DNA of 64,000 bases from Haliotis asinina (lineage: Eukaryota; Mollusca; Gastropoda; Lepetellida; Haliotidae). The notes under the pieces were generated by a model that saw only the letters and a program-made list of their open reading frames with translations, did no database searches and was not told the DNA's origin. Below, piece by piece: positions 37,019 to 49,128 of the stretch; the first letter of the stretch is position 1, and each line of letters begins with the position of its first letter. The stretch is taken from assembly GCF_037392515.1 (NCBI RefSeq), contig NC_090295.1:12543001-12607000 (forward strand). Reading direction: 5' to 3'. The translations under genes were made by a program, and so were the position numbers.

Positions 37019-37488
37019 GAAGAAACGGAAGGAATATTTTACGGTCACTTCCTTCTGTCCGCAATAACACATTCGGTGTCGTCAGCGGCGTTGTGCACGG
37101 TCAAGGGTCACAGTATTCTACTTCCGAATTGAGTTGAAAGGGCATCTGGTAGTTTGACTTATGTTCACCTTGATGTCAACTTATGAACTGTCACCCCAGT
37201 TACAGTATAGTCGATATTTTCGTAGTTCATCGCCTGATCGTTGTTTGTTTACTGGCCGCCTTCGGAGTATTACGGTTGAGCGTTAGGCAACAAACAAATA
37301 ACTTTTCATGCAATGCACATGAGGTCAATGGAATGTGCTACTGGAAGAACAGGATATGCTTACCCCTTCTGTTGACTCCAGCTGATTCCAGCGATTGTGT
37401 TTTACAGATTGCAACTAGTATGCAGCAGAGAAGGTTCGGGCGACCCCAGCACAGTCAGGCTTGCAAGGCTCATCATCAGCACAGGGCC

Positions 37489-38009
37489 CTTGTCCTTCTC
37501 CAGGAAGCGCTGCCTGGTCGAGAACTGGGAGAATATGAGGACCCCCCAGCACTGTAGCCTTCTGCATTACCGGGAGTGCCAGATAGGTTGAGAACCCTTC
37601 TCCAGGAAGCGCTGCCTGGTCGAGAACTGGGAGAATATGAAGACTCCCCAGCACTGTAGCCTTCTGCATTACCGGGAGTACCAGATGGGTTGAGAACCCT
37701 TCTCCATGAAGCGCTGCCTAGTCGAACCGACTGGGAGAATATGAAGACTCCCCAGCACTGCAGCCTTCTGCATTACCGGGAGTGCCAGATAGGTTGAGAA
37801 CCCTTCTCCAGGAAGCGCTGCCTGGTCGAGAACTGGGAGAATATGAAGACTCCCCAGCACTGTAGCCTTCTGCATTACCGGGAGTACCAGATGGGTTGAG
37901 AACCCTTCTCCAGGAAGCGCTGCCTAGTCGAAACGACTGGGAGAATATGAAGACTCCCCAGCACTACAGCCTTCTGCATTACCAGGAGTGCCAGATGGGT
38001 TGAGAACCC
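37489..38009. repeat. 102-104-bp minisatellite, 5 copies
   Basis: GCGCTGCCT begins at 37507, 37609, 37711, 37815 and 37917. Units contain GAGAATATGAAGACTCCCC and GCCTTCTGCATTACCGGGAG. Because units are close to a multiple of three, repetitive open frames arise on the minus strand; I do not call them genes. Confidence 0.95.
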
Positions 38010-39290
38010 GGGTACTCTCCCAATCTGCGTCAAGATATCAGGAGGTACCAAACTAAGGGCACCGAGAACAATATTGTATATTACTTTTCCTCATATGCAT
38101 AAGCACTGGCAGCGGGAAGTGGAACTATCCCCTAACAGCAGGGGTATGGAGCAGAGAAACGTAAACGCATAACTTAAAGCGAATGAGCAATAAAGGTTTC
38201 AGATATGTCAAAGGGACGCAACTCAGAGAAGAGGAGAGCGGTATACGAGGACGGCGCTATCTCCGCAGGGGTATTCTAATATTGAGGCCGGACCAGATGA
38301 ACAAAAGGATGGTATCATCATCACCGCCAGGTATACATCATAAGATCCCCACCCTCACATATCAGTGTATGGATGAGCAGGTCCTTGTGTTTGTGTGCGT
38401 GATCCAGTTGAAGACTGTGTCCCTTCAAGAACTCTCCGTTCCAGTTATCAAATGATTCTTTAGGTCCCCACATCAGGCTCAATGCAAGACATTTGGCGGA
38501 AGATCCTTTACATATAATACTGCCAAATGAACGCTACCCCATTTCATCTGCAATCAACTCCAACTCTAATTTGTTTCAAGAAAAATCTTAAGAACTACCT
38601 GTTCAGTGGAATTAGTTTGTAAACATGTGATATATATGATAGCTCTTTGAGCACACTTTGGTATGGAGTTCAGCGCAATATAAGAATCCATATAATTAAT
38701 TAAGATATGGTCTACTGTTTTCGTTACTATCGCCCATGCGAAAAGCATCAACGATTGGACAGTATTATTACATGCATTGGTTCGATATACAAAATTTCAT
38801 GATAAGAAAAAAAAACTAAACAAAGGCAGATCTTGCTATTTTTCATTGTATTATTATTATTATTTTATTCTTTATCGTTTTACAGGTCACTGGTTTATAT
38901 TTTGTAGAAAGTCTTATTTGCCATGGCAGCGCATTTTAAATCCTTCACAAACAATGAGACCAGCTCCACCCGAATAACAGCGAACCCGGAACCGAAAAGT
39001 GAACCGAATCTGAAACAAGAATGCGTCAGATTGAGATATTCAAGACATGCATTAAATACAAGATCACTATATGTCAAGTGAGTCATGTTTTTCGTCCTTA
39101 CGAACGAAAAATATTTAACGGTGTAACGGTGTCTATATATCTGAGGAACAAAATATATACTTGAAGCCATGGCGAATTTGGGATTGGAACTCACAATCAT
39201 GTTCCTAGCAGTGTAGAAGAATCTCTGCTAGTGGAAATGAATCTCTGACCCTTCAACACTGAAATACGTAATCGACTCACTGACAAAGGT
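38010..39290. other. Intergenic; right part is the duplicated 3' flank of member D
   Basis: No gene seen in 38010-38830. From about 38840 the sequence matches the flank of member E near 44035: both contain ATGAGACCAGCTCCACCC, followed by related CCGAAAA and CAAGAATG segments. The duplication thus extends beyond the coding region. Confidence 0.6.
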
Positions 39291-40730
39291 CTATTTCTTT
39301 CCACCGGCGAGGAGAGCCTGCAGGAGGGCGCCATTAGACCCTCCACTGCTGCTGCTACCACTGCTGCCTCCGTGACTGTAGGGGACGGGGATTGGGATTG
39401 GGTAGTCCTCGGAGGACGAGGACGAGGACTTGGAACTGCCTCCACAGCTAGAACAGCCAGAGGATCCCCCGGACGAGCTAGATGATGACGACGGGGAGGA
39501 GTGATGGTGGTGGACGATGATGGTCTCGTGGCTGCTGGAGCTGCTGCTGCTGCTGTGACTGTGGCTGTGGTGACGGTGATGTCGGTGGTGGCGATGGTGG
39601 TGGTGGTGGTGGTGATGATGATGGTGGTGGTGATGACCATGGTGACGGTGATGTCTGTGATGACGATGGTGATGATGGTGGCGGTGATGACGATGGCGGT
39701 GATGGTGGGCGTATGCCAGAGCGGCAATCACTGGTTGAAAAAGAAGTCTCACATTTAGAGGCCAGTGTGCACAACGCCCAAACAACAAAATCTTGAAACA
39801 AATTTTAATTATTTTATGTGAGTAGTAGGGTAGTAGTCCTTTCCTGATGTGATTGTCCTTGGACAAAAGAATTTTCCCAAAATGTTTAGCATAGAAATAA
39901 CTTTTCACATTTTCACCTTACGACTGAGTGAGTGAGTGAGTGAGTGTGGTTTTCTGTCGCGTATCTCACTATTCCATCTTCAGAACGACTGTTTGCGCCA
40001 AAAATATCTTTCAGTTAGAGTACCTGTGTGAGGTTCGAACCTGATAACAAACGTTTTCCTCCACAGCCCCTTGGAAACGATGAATAACTACATATACTTA
40101 TTATTCCTAGTCGAAATGGGTAACAACTATGACGTTTCATGTCTTGAAGTTCTCACTTCCCTCGTAATTTCCATTATGGTTTCGTGTGTCTATGAAAGCG
40201 GTGGGCGGTGGAGTAGCCTAGTAGCTAAAGCATTCGCTCGTCAGGCCGAAGTCCCGGGTTCGATTCCCAATGTAAAGCCTAGTCTGGTATTCCCCGTCGT
40301 GATATCGCTGGAAATGTTGCCGAAAGCGGTGTAAAACTACACTCACTCACTATGAAAACGATTGCTGTATGTATTACAGTACAAGCATACTTTGACAACA
40401 AACCTAATGACGACCCATAACTTAATTCAGATAAGGTATCATGCTTGTTACAGTCATTATAACATATTATACTCCGAGATACCTTGTTCATAATCAACAA
40501 GCAGCATATAATTTTACATGTCAACGAATGATATATATACTGGACAAAAACAGTTAGGAATATATGTCAGTATTTCAATTATGAATAATGATGTATTTCT
40601 TTATTGACAATCTGATGAAATATCAATCATAAAAATACAATATCCCTAAATTGTTTTGTCCAGTATACAACAGAGTCCGAACTTAACACTCACCCACAAG
40701 AATAACCAATATCAGTGTCAGATTCTTCAT
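39291..40730 (-). CDS. Secreted His-rich/Ser-rich protein (YP-x-P-IP module), member D
   Basis: Exon 1 is 40694-40730 (37 nt, MKNLTLILVILV plus one base, donor G|GTGAGT). Exon 2 is 39291-39730, after TTTTCAACCAG. The product is 158 aa. The signal peptide continues VIAALAYA and is cut before HHHRHRHHRHHHHHRHHRHH. The His/Arg zone is about 50 residues, with a 14-His run. Then come HSHSSSSSSSS, HETIIVHHHH, poly-Ser, GCSSCGG, SKSSSSSSEDYPIPIPVPYS, a GGSSG linker and the end ALLQALLAGGKK. It is almost identical to member E from HETIIV to the stop; differences lie in the length and order of the His block. The intron holds a SINE (40201-40352) and a small MITE (40540-40663). TATA is at 40795-40802. 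Secretion is well supported; the role in metal binding or matrix formation is inference. Confidence 0.87.
40201..40352 (+). repeat. SINE family 1 in the intron of member D
   Basis: Head GGCGGTGGAGTAGCCTAGTA, B box CGGGTTCGATTCCC, tail AAAGCGGTGTAAAACTACAC; one of the least diverged copies. Confidence 0.88.
40540..40663. mobile_element. 124-bp mariner-type MITE
   Basis: The ends CTGGACAAAAACAGTTAGG and CCTAAATTGTTTTGTCCAG are inverted repeats flanked by TA on both sides, as in Tc1/mariner insertions. It lies 30 bp inside the donor side of the member D intron. Member E lacks it. Confidence 0.8.
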
Positions 40731-40794
40731 GCTAGTTCGATGTTTCACCACAGAGAAGGCTGTATGACTGAAGATTCAGTTGGCCACTGTCGCA

Positions 40795-40802
40795 TTTTTA
40801 TA
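40795..40802 (-). promoter_or_regulatory. TATA box of member D
   Basis: TATAAAAA on the minus strand, 65 bp upstream of the ATG at 40730. Upstream sequence (GCATTATG, TGCATTTTTT) is shared with member E, whose corresponding TATA position is degenerate. Confidence 0.65.
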
Positions 40803-40809
40803 TTCATGT

Positions 40810-42360
40810 TTGTAAGATGAAGCATTATGTTGCATTTTTTACGGCATGTTTCAACGATAACATTAAGCAATGAACTTATGAAACGGCAGTTACCACCGGC
40901 ACACCGCCATCACTGCAGGCGTGGTGGCTCACACAGCCAGGTCCCAGCATGGGTTTCTCTACGCCGGTGATTCAAGTTATTATATACCTGCATGATAAGT
41001 AGGTATTAGCATTTGAGCAACACGAAATCGAATGTGTGAACAAGGGAAGGGCTATGTTACGTTAATGTGGATATTTCAGTGAGTCATTCTGAAAAGACTC
41101 GAGTCTTCACGTTATTGATGAAAAATTGTTTTATCTCGGGTACAGCAGCAAGGAGTTTCACTGAGTATGTTGACTGTTCTGTGAAGTTAGTGAAATCGTT
41201 TTAGAGTTGACTTTGACAGCTTTTGTTTGTGGGTTTATCAAGATAAGGGCCTAAAAGGAGCCATGTTATTTTATTTTTATCACTGTTTTGCAACTGAATT
41301 AGTTTCGTCGAAAAATAGGGACAGTTTTTTTTCCAAAGCGCTGGCGGTAATACTGATCACGCCTTGCCCGTCCAACTGACCCTATTCTACGACACGAAGG
41401 CTCGAACTGGTACCAGTTGGTTCGACAGGCTTTTGAATCTTCTACTGATCTGAGAATGAAAACAACAGAATGAGCAACAAGCTATGCATTGTGTTTAGGC
41501 ACACACATGAAATATTGCTGTCACATCGAGCATTCCCTTTCGTCAGTCTCAGTTCCGTTCCTTCTATGTTTTTACACCTCCAACACAACTGGATACATAT
41601 CTTGTTAAAACGACCTATTCAAGTCAGTCCAGTGCTGAACAGGGTGTTTTTGATGGTTTGAGAGGGGTTCTGATTCTTCCTGACAAGTTAGGCTGCATAA
41701 AAAAATCAAATTTTGATAGAAAAAATGATGCGGGAGAAACACGTGTTTATTTTTTTTTTCTTACAGACATACAGCTTGGGACGTTTAGCACGTGTTAATG
41801 AGTTGTAGAATCAGTCACACTCGTTCCTATAGATACTCATTCTTATTGTGGTCAAATGGATGATCAGGACGCGGCCAAGTCAAAAATATTTTTTCAAAAA
41901 CGGCAATAAAAATTGTTACGAGCACAATGAAAGTGCCGATGCCAGAGAAACATTTCACTTTATGTATTTAGACTTCGATCAATGTTACGACATTCAAGGC
42001 CACAGTAAAGCTCTCAGAACTTTGGATGGCAGACATATGGAGTCATTTCGACATTTGATCTATCATTGACAAATTATGTCCGATGCAATTCCGTATTTTG
42101 ACTTATACCATACATTCACGAATTGTTTCAGGTGTAGAATTGATTAGACTCATCATATGTTTATGACGGAGGAAACCGATGGGGCAGGATACGCTCAATT
42201 CATCGCGAACACCTGGTATTATCACTATTTCATAGTGATTCATAAACACGAGCACTGTCATCGTATGGCATGGTGACAATCACCGGTTTGTCTGGTCCAG
42301 ATTCGATTTGTTTACAAACAACATTGTACAGTTGTAACACTGCTCAAACAAACCTAAACC
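40810..42360. other. Intergenic, nothing recognised
   Basis: Short frames of up to 73 codons only, with no splice or signal-peptide context. A possible SINE family 2 scrap (TTGTCTGGTCCAGATTCGAT) lies at about 42288-42320. Confidence 0.45.
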
Positions 42361-42371
42361 TATAGTCACAT

Positions 42372-42827
42372 CATTCTCTTACCACAGAGGTTACTTGTCA
42401 TGTCTTCCTACGAACCTCTGTTCTAATACGGCCATATTTCGCGGTTCTCACAAAATCCCGTAGCGGCAAAAAAATGGCGGCAGATTTATCTCCCTTTTTT
42501 CTGTCCAATCAGAACACGTGTTACATCGACTTAGATTCAACTTGACAAATGCAAGCAATGTGGAGAAACAAATATGACATGACTGAGTTCTGTCTAGAAG
42601 AAGCATTTGAGTATCGCGCTCGGGAAGAGGTTCTAGTTTTCACGATACATCTGGAAATTACAGAGATCCTTTTTGAAACGATCACTTTTGAAACAAGGTC
42701 GCTGATTGCACTACTAAATCTGATTACCTCCAATCACGAGTCTTGAACACTCGCACCATGAAAGGGTCGTATTAGAACAGAGGTTACGTAGGAAGATATG
42801 ACAAGTAACCACTGTGGGAAGAGAATG
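42372..42827. mobile_element. MULE-like element with long TIRs and 9-bp TSD
   Basis: About 60-bp terminal inverted repeats: the left end is CATTCTCTTACCACAGAGG and the right end reads the same inward on the other strand with a few changes. Identical 9-bp flanks TAGTCACAT (42363-42371 and 42828-42836) are the target-site duplication. Long TIRs with a 9-bp duplication point to Mutator-like elements. The 456-bp length and lack of a transposase make it non-autonomous. An internal 65-codon frame is probably chance. Confidence 0.82.
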
Positions 42828-43384
42828 TAGTCACATCTGATCAAATCCACTCTGTTTTTAGCAGATTTATTATGGATGTGATTTATTATGGATGTGAAAA
42901 GGGTTTTGTTGCTTCAATTTCGATGTGTTTTCTCGTGCAATATCCATCTCAAGCTTATGTGAGACAAGATTTTACACAAATCCTGACTCCTAGTTTTACC
43001 TCTATTTTCTCTTGTTAATGATACATTGCTGAATATGGACAATGACACTCAACCTAAGCCTGGGATTTCCTAGTCCCTGCAATTGCTATTTGTCCCTGAT
43101 GCGTTGGTTGTAAGTGTAAGATTAAGGATGTAACTGAATAACAGAATAACTAACGTATGTTGTATTTGGAGATCGGGAGGCCAAAAGTACATGTGGTTTG
43201 ATATGTAAAACTGTTAAATAACATTTGCAGGGCACTAAAATCTTACTGTATGTATGTAATACTGTATGTGCTATAATACACAATGCCATTGAGAAAGCGG
43301 TAAAATGCAACATGTTCTATTTGCAACCACGCCCTCTCAGCAAACCATTGACTGATGTGCTTTTGGCTGATTGGTATGATGTTT

Positions 43385-43555
43385 AAAGTCGCACACAACA
43401 TTCTACCTATATAGCGGTGGTCTGTAAACAGTCGAGTCTTGACCACACAATCAAGTGATCAACAGCATGAGCATCGATCTCCATAGCTGAGATATGATGA
43501 CATCTGTCAACCAAGTCAGCAAGCCTGACCATTCCGTTAGACGTCTCTTACAACA
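43385..43555 (+). repeat. SINE family 2, partial
   Basis: TATATAGCGGTGGTCTGTAA, GCATGAGCATCGATCTCC, TCAACCAAGTCAGCAAGCC and GACCATTCCGTTAGACGTC. Confidence 0.8.
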
Positions 43556-43804
43556 ATGTAACTAGTAGAGTAGGCAGCAGACGAGAGTCACTGCGGGAAT
43601 TAATGTGTAATGGCGTCATTATCTATGTGCGAATTTGTTCATTATCGCTCGCAATAGTGTTTAGTTTAGGTTGTTAATGATACGTTTTGAAAAAGAAGAT
43701 CCAACACCTTAATACCTTTAGAATTATTCCGACAGCATGTGTTAATGAACCACATGTACATGTGCGCTAAAATGTAGATAGCATCGGAACATATATAGAT
43801 GTTA

Positions 43805-43953
43805 TACTTTAGCTGTGGTAGTAGTCAAACATTGACTTGGAACACTGAAGGTCCGGGTTCGAGTTCCTGAACGAGTATGATCCCCGATGTTCTTACCCAA
43901 GATATACCTGGGATAATGTTCAAAGCGGGGTAAATTTCTACTCACTCACTTCC
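43805..43953 (+). repeat. SINE family 1, decayed
   Basis: Keeps CCGGGTTCGAGTTCCTGAAC (B-box region) and the end AAAGCGGGGTAAATTTCTAC; the A-box side is poor. Confidence 0.6.
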
Positions 43954-44375
43954 AAACCATTGTGTACAAATACTCGTATAAAATGCAAAACTACATAATG
44001 ATAATAAAGTCTGAAAACACTGAAGTAGATCTTCATTACTTTTATTACAATTTCACTGTTTATCATTTTACACGTCACCAATCTGTATTCTTTAAAAAAA
44101 TGTATCTGACAAAAAGCCAATGAGACCAGCTCCACCCAAACAAACCCTCAACCGAAAAAGAGTCAATCTGAAAGAAAACAAGAATGACTGTTAGAGTTGG
44201 TGAGTATGGTTAAAAACGCGACATGCATGTAAAGCCCTGAGCTATCATTTATCTATCACTCTGTCGCAACACATCGGTCTGATACATATTTCCTCGGATG
44301 TGGACGAGCGAAGCTATCCGGAGCATTACATTTAAAAGTACACCAAAGCACCAGTTAGCCTCCAGTCTGGAAGCT

Positions 44376-44520
44376 TTCCGATGGGGTGGCGTAGTGGCTA
44401 AATCACTTTCCGAAGACCCAGGTTCGATTCCCCACATGGGTACAATGTCTGAAACCTGACAATGTCTGGTGTCCTCCACAGTTATGCTACTTGAATATCG
44501 TTAAAAGCGGCGTTAAACCC
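44376..44520 (+). repeat. SINE family 1
   Basis: Head GGGGTGGCGTAGTGGCTAAA, B box AGGTTCGATTCCCCACATGG, tail AAAGCGGCGTTAAACCCAC. It ends about 110 bp from the stop of member E. Confidence 0.85.
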
Positions 44521-44628
44521 ACCCAGTGTCGCGCTATGAATAAAAGGGAAACGAATCTGTTCACTTTCGACGCCAGTTTAACGTTATATATACATCCTGC
44601 TATCACGAAACGACTTACTGACAAAGTT

Positions 44629-45672
44629 TTATTTCTTTCCACCGGCGAGGAGAGCCTGCAGGAGGGCGCCATTAGATCCTCCACTGCTACTGCTACCACT
44701 GCTCCCTCCGTGACTGTAGGGGACGGGGATTGGGATTGGGTAGTCCTCGGAGGACGAGGACGAGGACTTGGAACTGCCTCCACAGCTAGAACAGCCGGAG
44801 GACCCCCCGGACGAACTAGATGATGACGACGGGGAGGAGTGATGGTGGTGGACGATGATGGTCTCGTGGCTGCTGGAGCTGCTGCTGCTGCTGTGACTGT
44901 GGCTGTGGTGACGGTGATGTCGGTGGTGGCGATGGTGACGGTGATGTCTGTGATGCCTGTGATGGTAGTGGTGATGATGGTGGTGGTGATGATGATGACG
45001 GCGATGACGATGACGACGGTGATGATGATGAGCGTACGCCAAAGCGGCTATCACTTGGTCGCAAAAGAAAACAAGTAGTTTAAGGCGCCAGCTGAAGCCG
45101 GAAATGCAACATAAATGTTTCTTTTCTCCTCCAATCCTGTATCTCACTATATTTGCAGTTTTACAGGTTGACCATGTGATTCCACCCTAATACCAAACAA
45201 TCCATTGATTTAACATAATTAATTAGAAAATCAAACCATGTACCCATTCATGAAATATCTACATTCATAGAATGTGATATTGCTGGAATATTGCTAAAAA
45301 CAGTTGTAAACATGCCCACTCTCTCACTCACTCTCTCACTCACTCATAGAGATGTACCTAAACCTATGTGCTCCTATGTCATCCACATCATTGCAAATGC
45401 GCACAATACAGCATTGCCGAGTGGACAATATTCCGAGCATGGTACTCCTCCAATGGCCAACTGTATTTAAATGACATGAGTACAAATGCATCTTTCGTGA
45501 CGGACAAAATCATAAACATAAACAAAAACATAAACACTTCAGTTACTTGGAAGATCCGAGTTACACCGCCGCCATATAGCTGGAGTATTGCTGAGTGCGG
45601 CGTAAAAAAAATCAATAACACAAGTTTACACTCACCAACTAATACTGCGAGGATCAAGGTGAGATTCTTCAT
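44629..45672 (-). CDS. Secreted His-rich/Ser-rich protein (YP-x-P-IP module), member E
   Basis: Exon 1 is 45636-45672 (37 nt, MKNLTLILAVLV plus one base, donor G|GTGAGT). Exon 2 is 44629-45053, after TTTGCGACCAAG. The product is 153 aa, five shorter than member D, all within the His block. The signal peptide continues VIAALAYA and is cut before HHHHRRHRHRRHHHHHHHHH. RHH triplets then run to HSHSSSSSSSS. The rest (HETIIVHHHH, GCSSCGG, EDYPIPIPVPYS, ALLQALLAGGKK) equals member D. The shared 5' and 3' flanks show a tandem duplication of at least 1.8 kb, with the two copies about 5.2 kb apart. The tail of a SINE family 2 copy (45565-45620) ends only some 15 bp from the exon 1 donor. Role as for its duplicate. 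Confidence 0.87.
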
Positions 45673-45789
45673 ACTTGAAAGAAATCAGCTGAGAAGGTCA
45701 AGCGAACGATGCTTCTGCTGATCGCGGTCGTTCTTATGTAGTCGTGTATTTTGAAGCTAAGCATTATGCAGCATTTTTTATAAGACTTT

Positions 45790-47450
45790 ATTATTGCCAT
45801 AACTGTGATGAAATTGGTTTGTATCTCCTATAGTCCGCATCACGCTGTTATCCCAGCAGGCTTTGAGGATTTCACAGCCAGAGCTCACAATTACCTTCAG
45901 TAAAACTACACCAGCTGTCTCAACCTTTAAACTTGTGAGACGCGTGCGCTATACGATACTATGTCAGCAATACGTCATAGTGTCCACTGACTGTGGTTGT
46001 TACCCTAACACGGTGTTTTACGGAGTCATGATGAAAATACTAGGACTTAGTCCACCTCCCTGGCTCACCTCCCATAGCTGTTTCCACGTGTTGTTCAGTT
46101 CACCTTACTGGTTGTGTGTTTTTCACATTGTTCAATGGGAACTGGACTTCGATTGAGTAAGTAATACGCACAGGACGTTGTGAGCTCGTTACGCGTGATA
46201 TATCACTCACTGAAGTGCATACCAACTCACTGAAAACGTATTTGGATCCTTGGAGTATTGTAAGTATGTGCAACCAAGGTACAAACAACCTTAGCACGTA
46301 GACTACCGTGAGTCTATGTTAAAGTAGCCGTAAAGTGGCCCACATGACTGTGGATCCTAATTACAAGATTCACATTACTTTTGTTAATCTATCGAGCTGA
46401 GATTAACATAATAATTCGAAATAATCAAGTTTTTGGGAAAGTTATCCTAGGTTATGAATCTGATGTCAAGAAAACAGGCAACGAATGAGTCAAAAACAGT
46501 CAGTAAAGGGACAGCCAGTTGTGCCATGTAGATCTGTTCAACTGTGTCAGGACATACATGAGAAATGTCGATCATCCCGCTACTATATCTAAAGCGAATT
46601 ACTATCACATCTCTATAACATGGATAAACTTAGTGAATATTTATGGGGAACATCAATACTTAAAGTTGCCCCTGAACTTAATTCAGTATCAAGATGCCGA
46701 GTTATGCTGACCGTTGAACAGGGACGAGGGGAGAAAGTAATACTGCCATGGTGTATTCGATTATCAGACACGTCAAATTACATTGTGCGTTAAAACACCT
46801 CATGATTTTTTAAAGTAAGTCTGGAAAGAAAAACAAGTAATTCAATAACTGTTATGTCCAAACCACTGTAGTCTATTACACTGTGTTAAAAGGGTAGGTA
46901 ACTCAATTCCGGGACACAACGGTTGATAGAGGCATAACAACAGCTTCGAAGCGGAAACCATGAAATAAGCCGCATGTGATTCTGTCCTATGCGTATGACT
47001 CGGTGCGTCTTATTTCAAACTTACACAAAACAGATATTGAAGAAGAACATTACGGATAGAATTATAAAATGAAGAAAGTTGAAACCTACCCACTGACATT
47101 GTGCATAAGCTAAAAATACAGCATCTTCACCTTAAGTTTCAAAATCATCGTTTCATTGTGTCGTTTTACATGTCTGTAGACACGGGTATTTTACACTCAG
47201 ATATTACGCAGTGTTTTTCTCTATTCAAAACAACGTGCAGCGATTCAACTGAAATATTGTTCAAGTTAAACTCAATTTATTAAACTGTCATAAAACAGTT
47301 ATTTAGTTATCCATGAAATCATCTGAGGTTCTGTTGAATCCGTGATATAGAGCAGCACCTGTTGTTCGAGTGTCGAAGGGAGCTAACTCTAATTCTACGA
47401 TGACTTCAATAAATGCTGGATTGTGACTGGCTAATCAAAGTCATTTAGAG
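45790..47450. other. Intergenic, nothing recognised
   Basis: Contains a few frames of 60-97 codons without signal peptide, domain or splice context. I see no tandem repeat or SINE of clear identity. Confidence 0.45.
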
Positions 47451-47454
47451 GTAT

Positions 47455-47722
47455 GAGTGAGTGAGTGAGTTACGTTTTACGCCGCACTCAGCAATATTCC
47501 AGCTATATGGCGACAGTCTGTAAATAATCGAGTCTGGACCAGACTATCTAGTGATTGACAACATGAGCATCGATCAGCGCAATTGGGAACCGATGACATG
47601 TGTCAACCAATTCAGCGAGCCTGACCACCCGTTAGTCGCCCCTTACGACAAGCATAGTCGCCTTTTATGGCAAGTATGGGTTGCTGAAGGCCTATTCTAC
47701 CACGGGACCTTCACGGGTCCAG
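47455..47722 (+). repeat. SINE family 2, near full length
   Basis: GAGTGAGTGAGTTACGTTTT, CAGCTATATGGCGACAGTC, ACATGAGCATCGATCAGCG, CCACCCGTTAGTCGCCCC, ATGGGTTGCTGAAGGCC and GGGACCTTCACGGGTC. It is the mirror of the copy at 22490-22775. Confidence 0.88.
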
Positions 47723-47937
47723 AGGTACATAATCACATTATATACCTCTGATTTTCCATCACCGTGTGATTTTTTTTTTCAATTAAATCTTAATAACGCG
47801 GTTATAGTAGAATGGAGATAAACTTATCAGAGGTGTATAAAAATTATAATAGTTATATATTTTTTCATTTAAACACAGTATGTTTATCTCCTAAATATAG
47901 ATTAGAGCAGTATTCATTACGCATTTTTGTATGTTGT

Positions 47938-48026
47938 GTAGGTAGAGGGTAATGGCCGAGTAACTCTCCATTCCTTAAAAATAATGGAGCCGAGGACTGG
48001 AGAGTTACGAGGATATTACCTACTTA
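47938..48026. repeat. Palindromic fold-back, about 89 bp
   Basis: The left arm ends GAGTAACTCTCCATTCC and the right arm begins GGACTGGAGAGTTACGAGG. The outer GTAGGTAGAGGGTAAT pairs with ATTACCTAC. Only a few bases separate the arms. Confidence 0.65.
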
Positions 48027-48214
48027 AATTACATTCAAAGTATTGGGAATATTTATGTTATCAAAATTCAAAAGAGCATGCGTACATTTCTTAAAAGCAG
48101 TTAGTTTTTGCTTCGCGCTCTTTCCGTGAAGTTATATCTGATAAATTATACCCCGGTTGGATACAAACAGTTTTTGCATGCCACATCTTTCAATCTTTCA
48201 TCCTCTTACACTCG

Positions 48215-48318
48215 TAATATTCTGGGACACCAGAAATGATTTTTTCGTAGTATGCCGAACCCAGGTCTTCAGCGTGATGAGACGCCATTGTAACTACTAG
48301 ATTACCTCATCGTCCGGT
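48215..48318 (-). repeat. SINE family 1, partial
   Basis: TATTCTGGGACACCAGAAAT, GCCGAACCCAGGTCTTCAGC and TGTAACTACTAGATTACC in reverse order. Confidence 0.65.
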
Positions 48319-48555
48319 CAAAAATGTAAGGGATAGGAAATATTTACATAGATATTCTTTGTATGTGGATTATACAGCCATAAGACAGGCAGGAATGATG
48401 CGGACAGTGTGATAGGATTACCTATGTCAGTGATCAATGTTTAATCCATGGATAATATAAAAATGCATTTTTTTCGAAAGTCATTAGAAACTAACATAAT
48501 ATGATCTGTTTCGGATTGTAAACAACGTTCATTATTTGCATGCATATTTGATCAT

Positions 48556-49078
48556 GTGTAGTAGCATTAGTAGCGGTAGCAGCAGCAGTAGTAGTGGTAG
48601 TAGTGGTAGCAGTAGCAGTAGCAGTGATAGTCATTAATAGTAGTAGAAGTAGCAGTAGCAGTAGTAGTAGCTGCAGCTGTAGTAGTAGTAGTCATAATAG
48701 TAGTAGCAGCAGCAGTAGCAGTAGCAGTGGTAGTAGCGGTAGCAGCAGCAGTAGCAGTGGTAGCAGTAGCAGTAGTAGTCATTAATAGTAGTAGTAGCAG
48801 TAGTAGTAGTAGTAGTAGCTGCAGCTGTAGTAGTCATTAATAGTAGCAGCAGCAGCAGTAGCAGTAGTAGTAGCTGCAGCTGTAGTAGTAGTAGTCATTA
48901 ATAGTAGTAGCAGCAGCAGTAGCAGTAGCAGTAGCGGTAGCAGCAGCAGTAGCAGTGGTAGTAGCTGCAGCTGTAGTAGTAGTCATTAATAGTAGTAGCA
49001 GCAGCAGTAGCAGTGGTAGTAGTGGTAGCAGTAGCAGTAGTAGTCATTAATAGTAGTAGTAGCAGCAGTAGCAGTAGT

Positions 49079-49128
<50 letters not shown>

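Noticed and set aside
37415-37875. Repeated frames containing ATVLGSLHILPVLDQAALPG
   Set aside because: They are translations of the 102-104-bp minisatellite and follow its unit length.
39478-39801. Other open frames over members D and E (Val/Ala-rich on +, Ser/Pro-rich on -) and the same over A, B, C, F, G, H and I
   Set aside because: They are alternative readings of CAT/CAC and AGC/TCC repeats; only the frame joined to the signal peptide by matching splice phases is kept.
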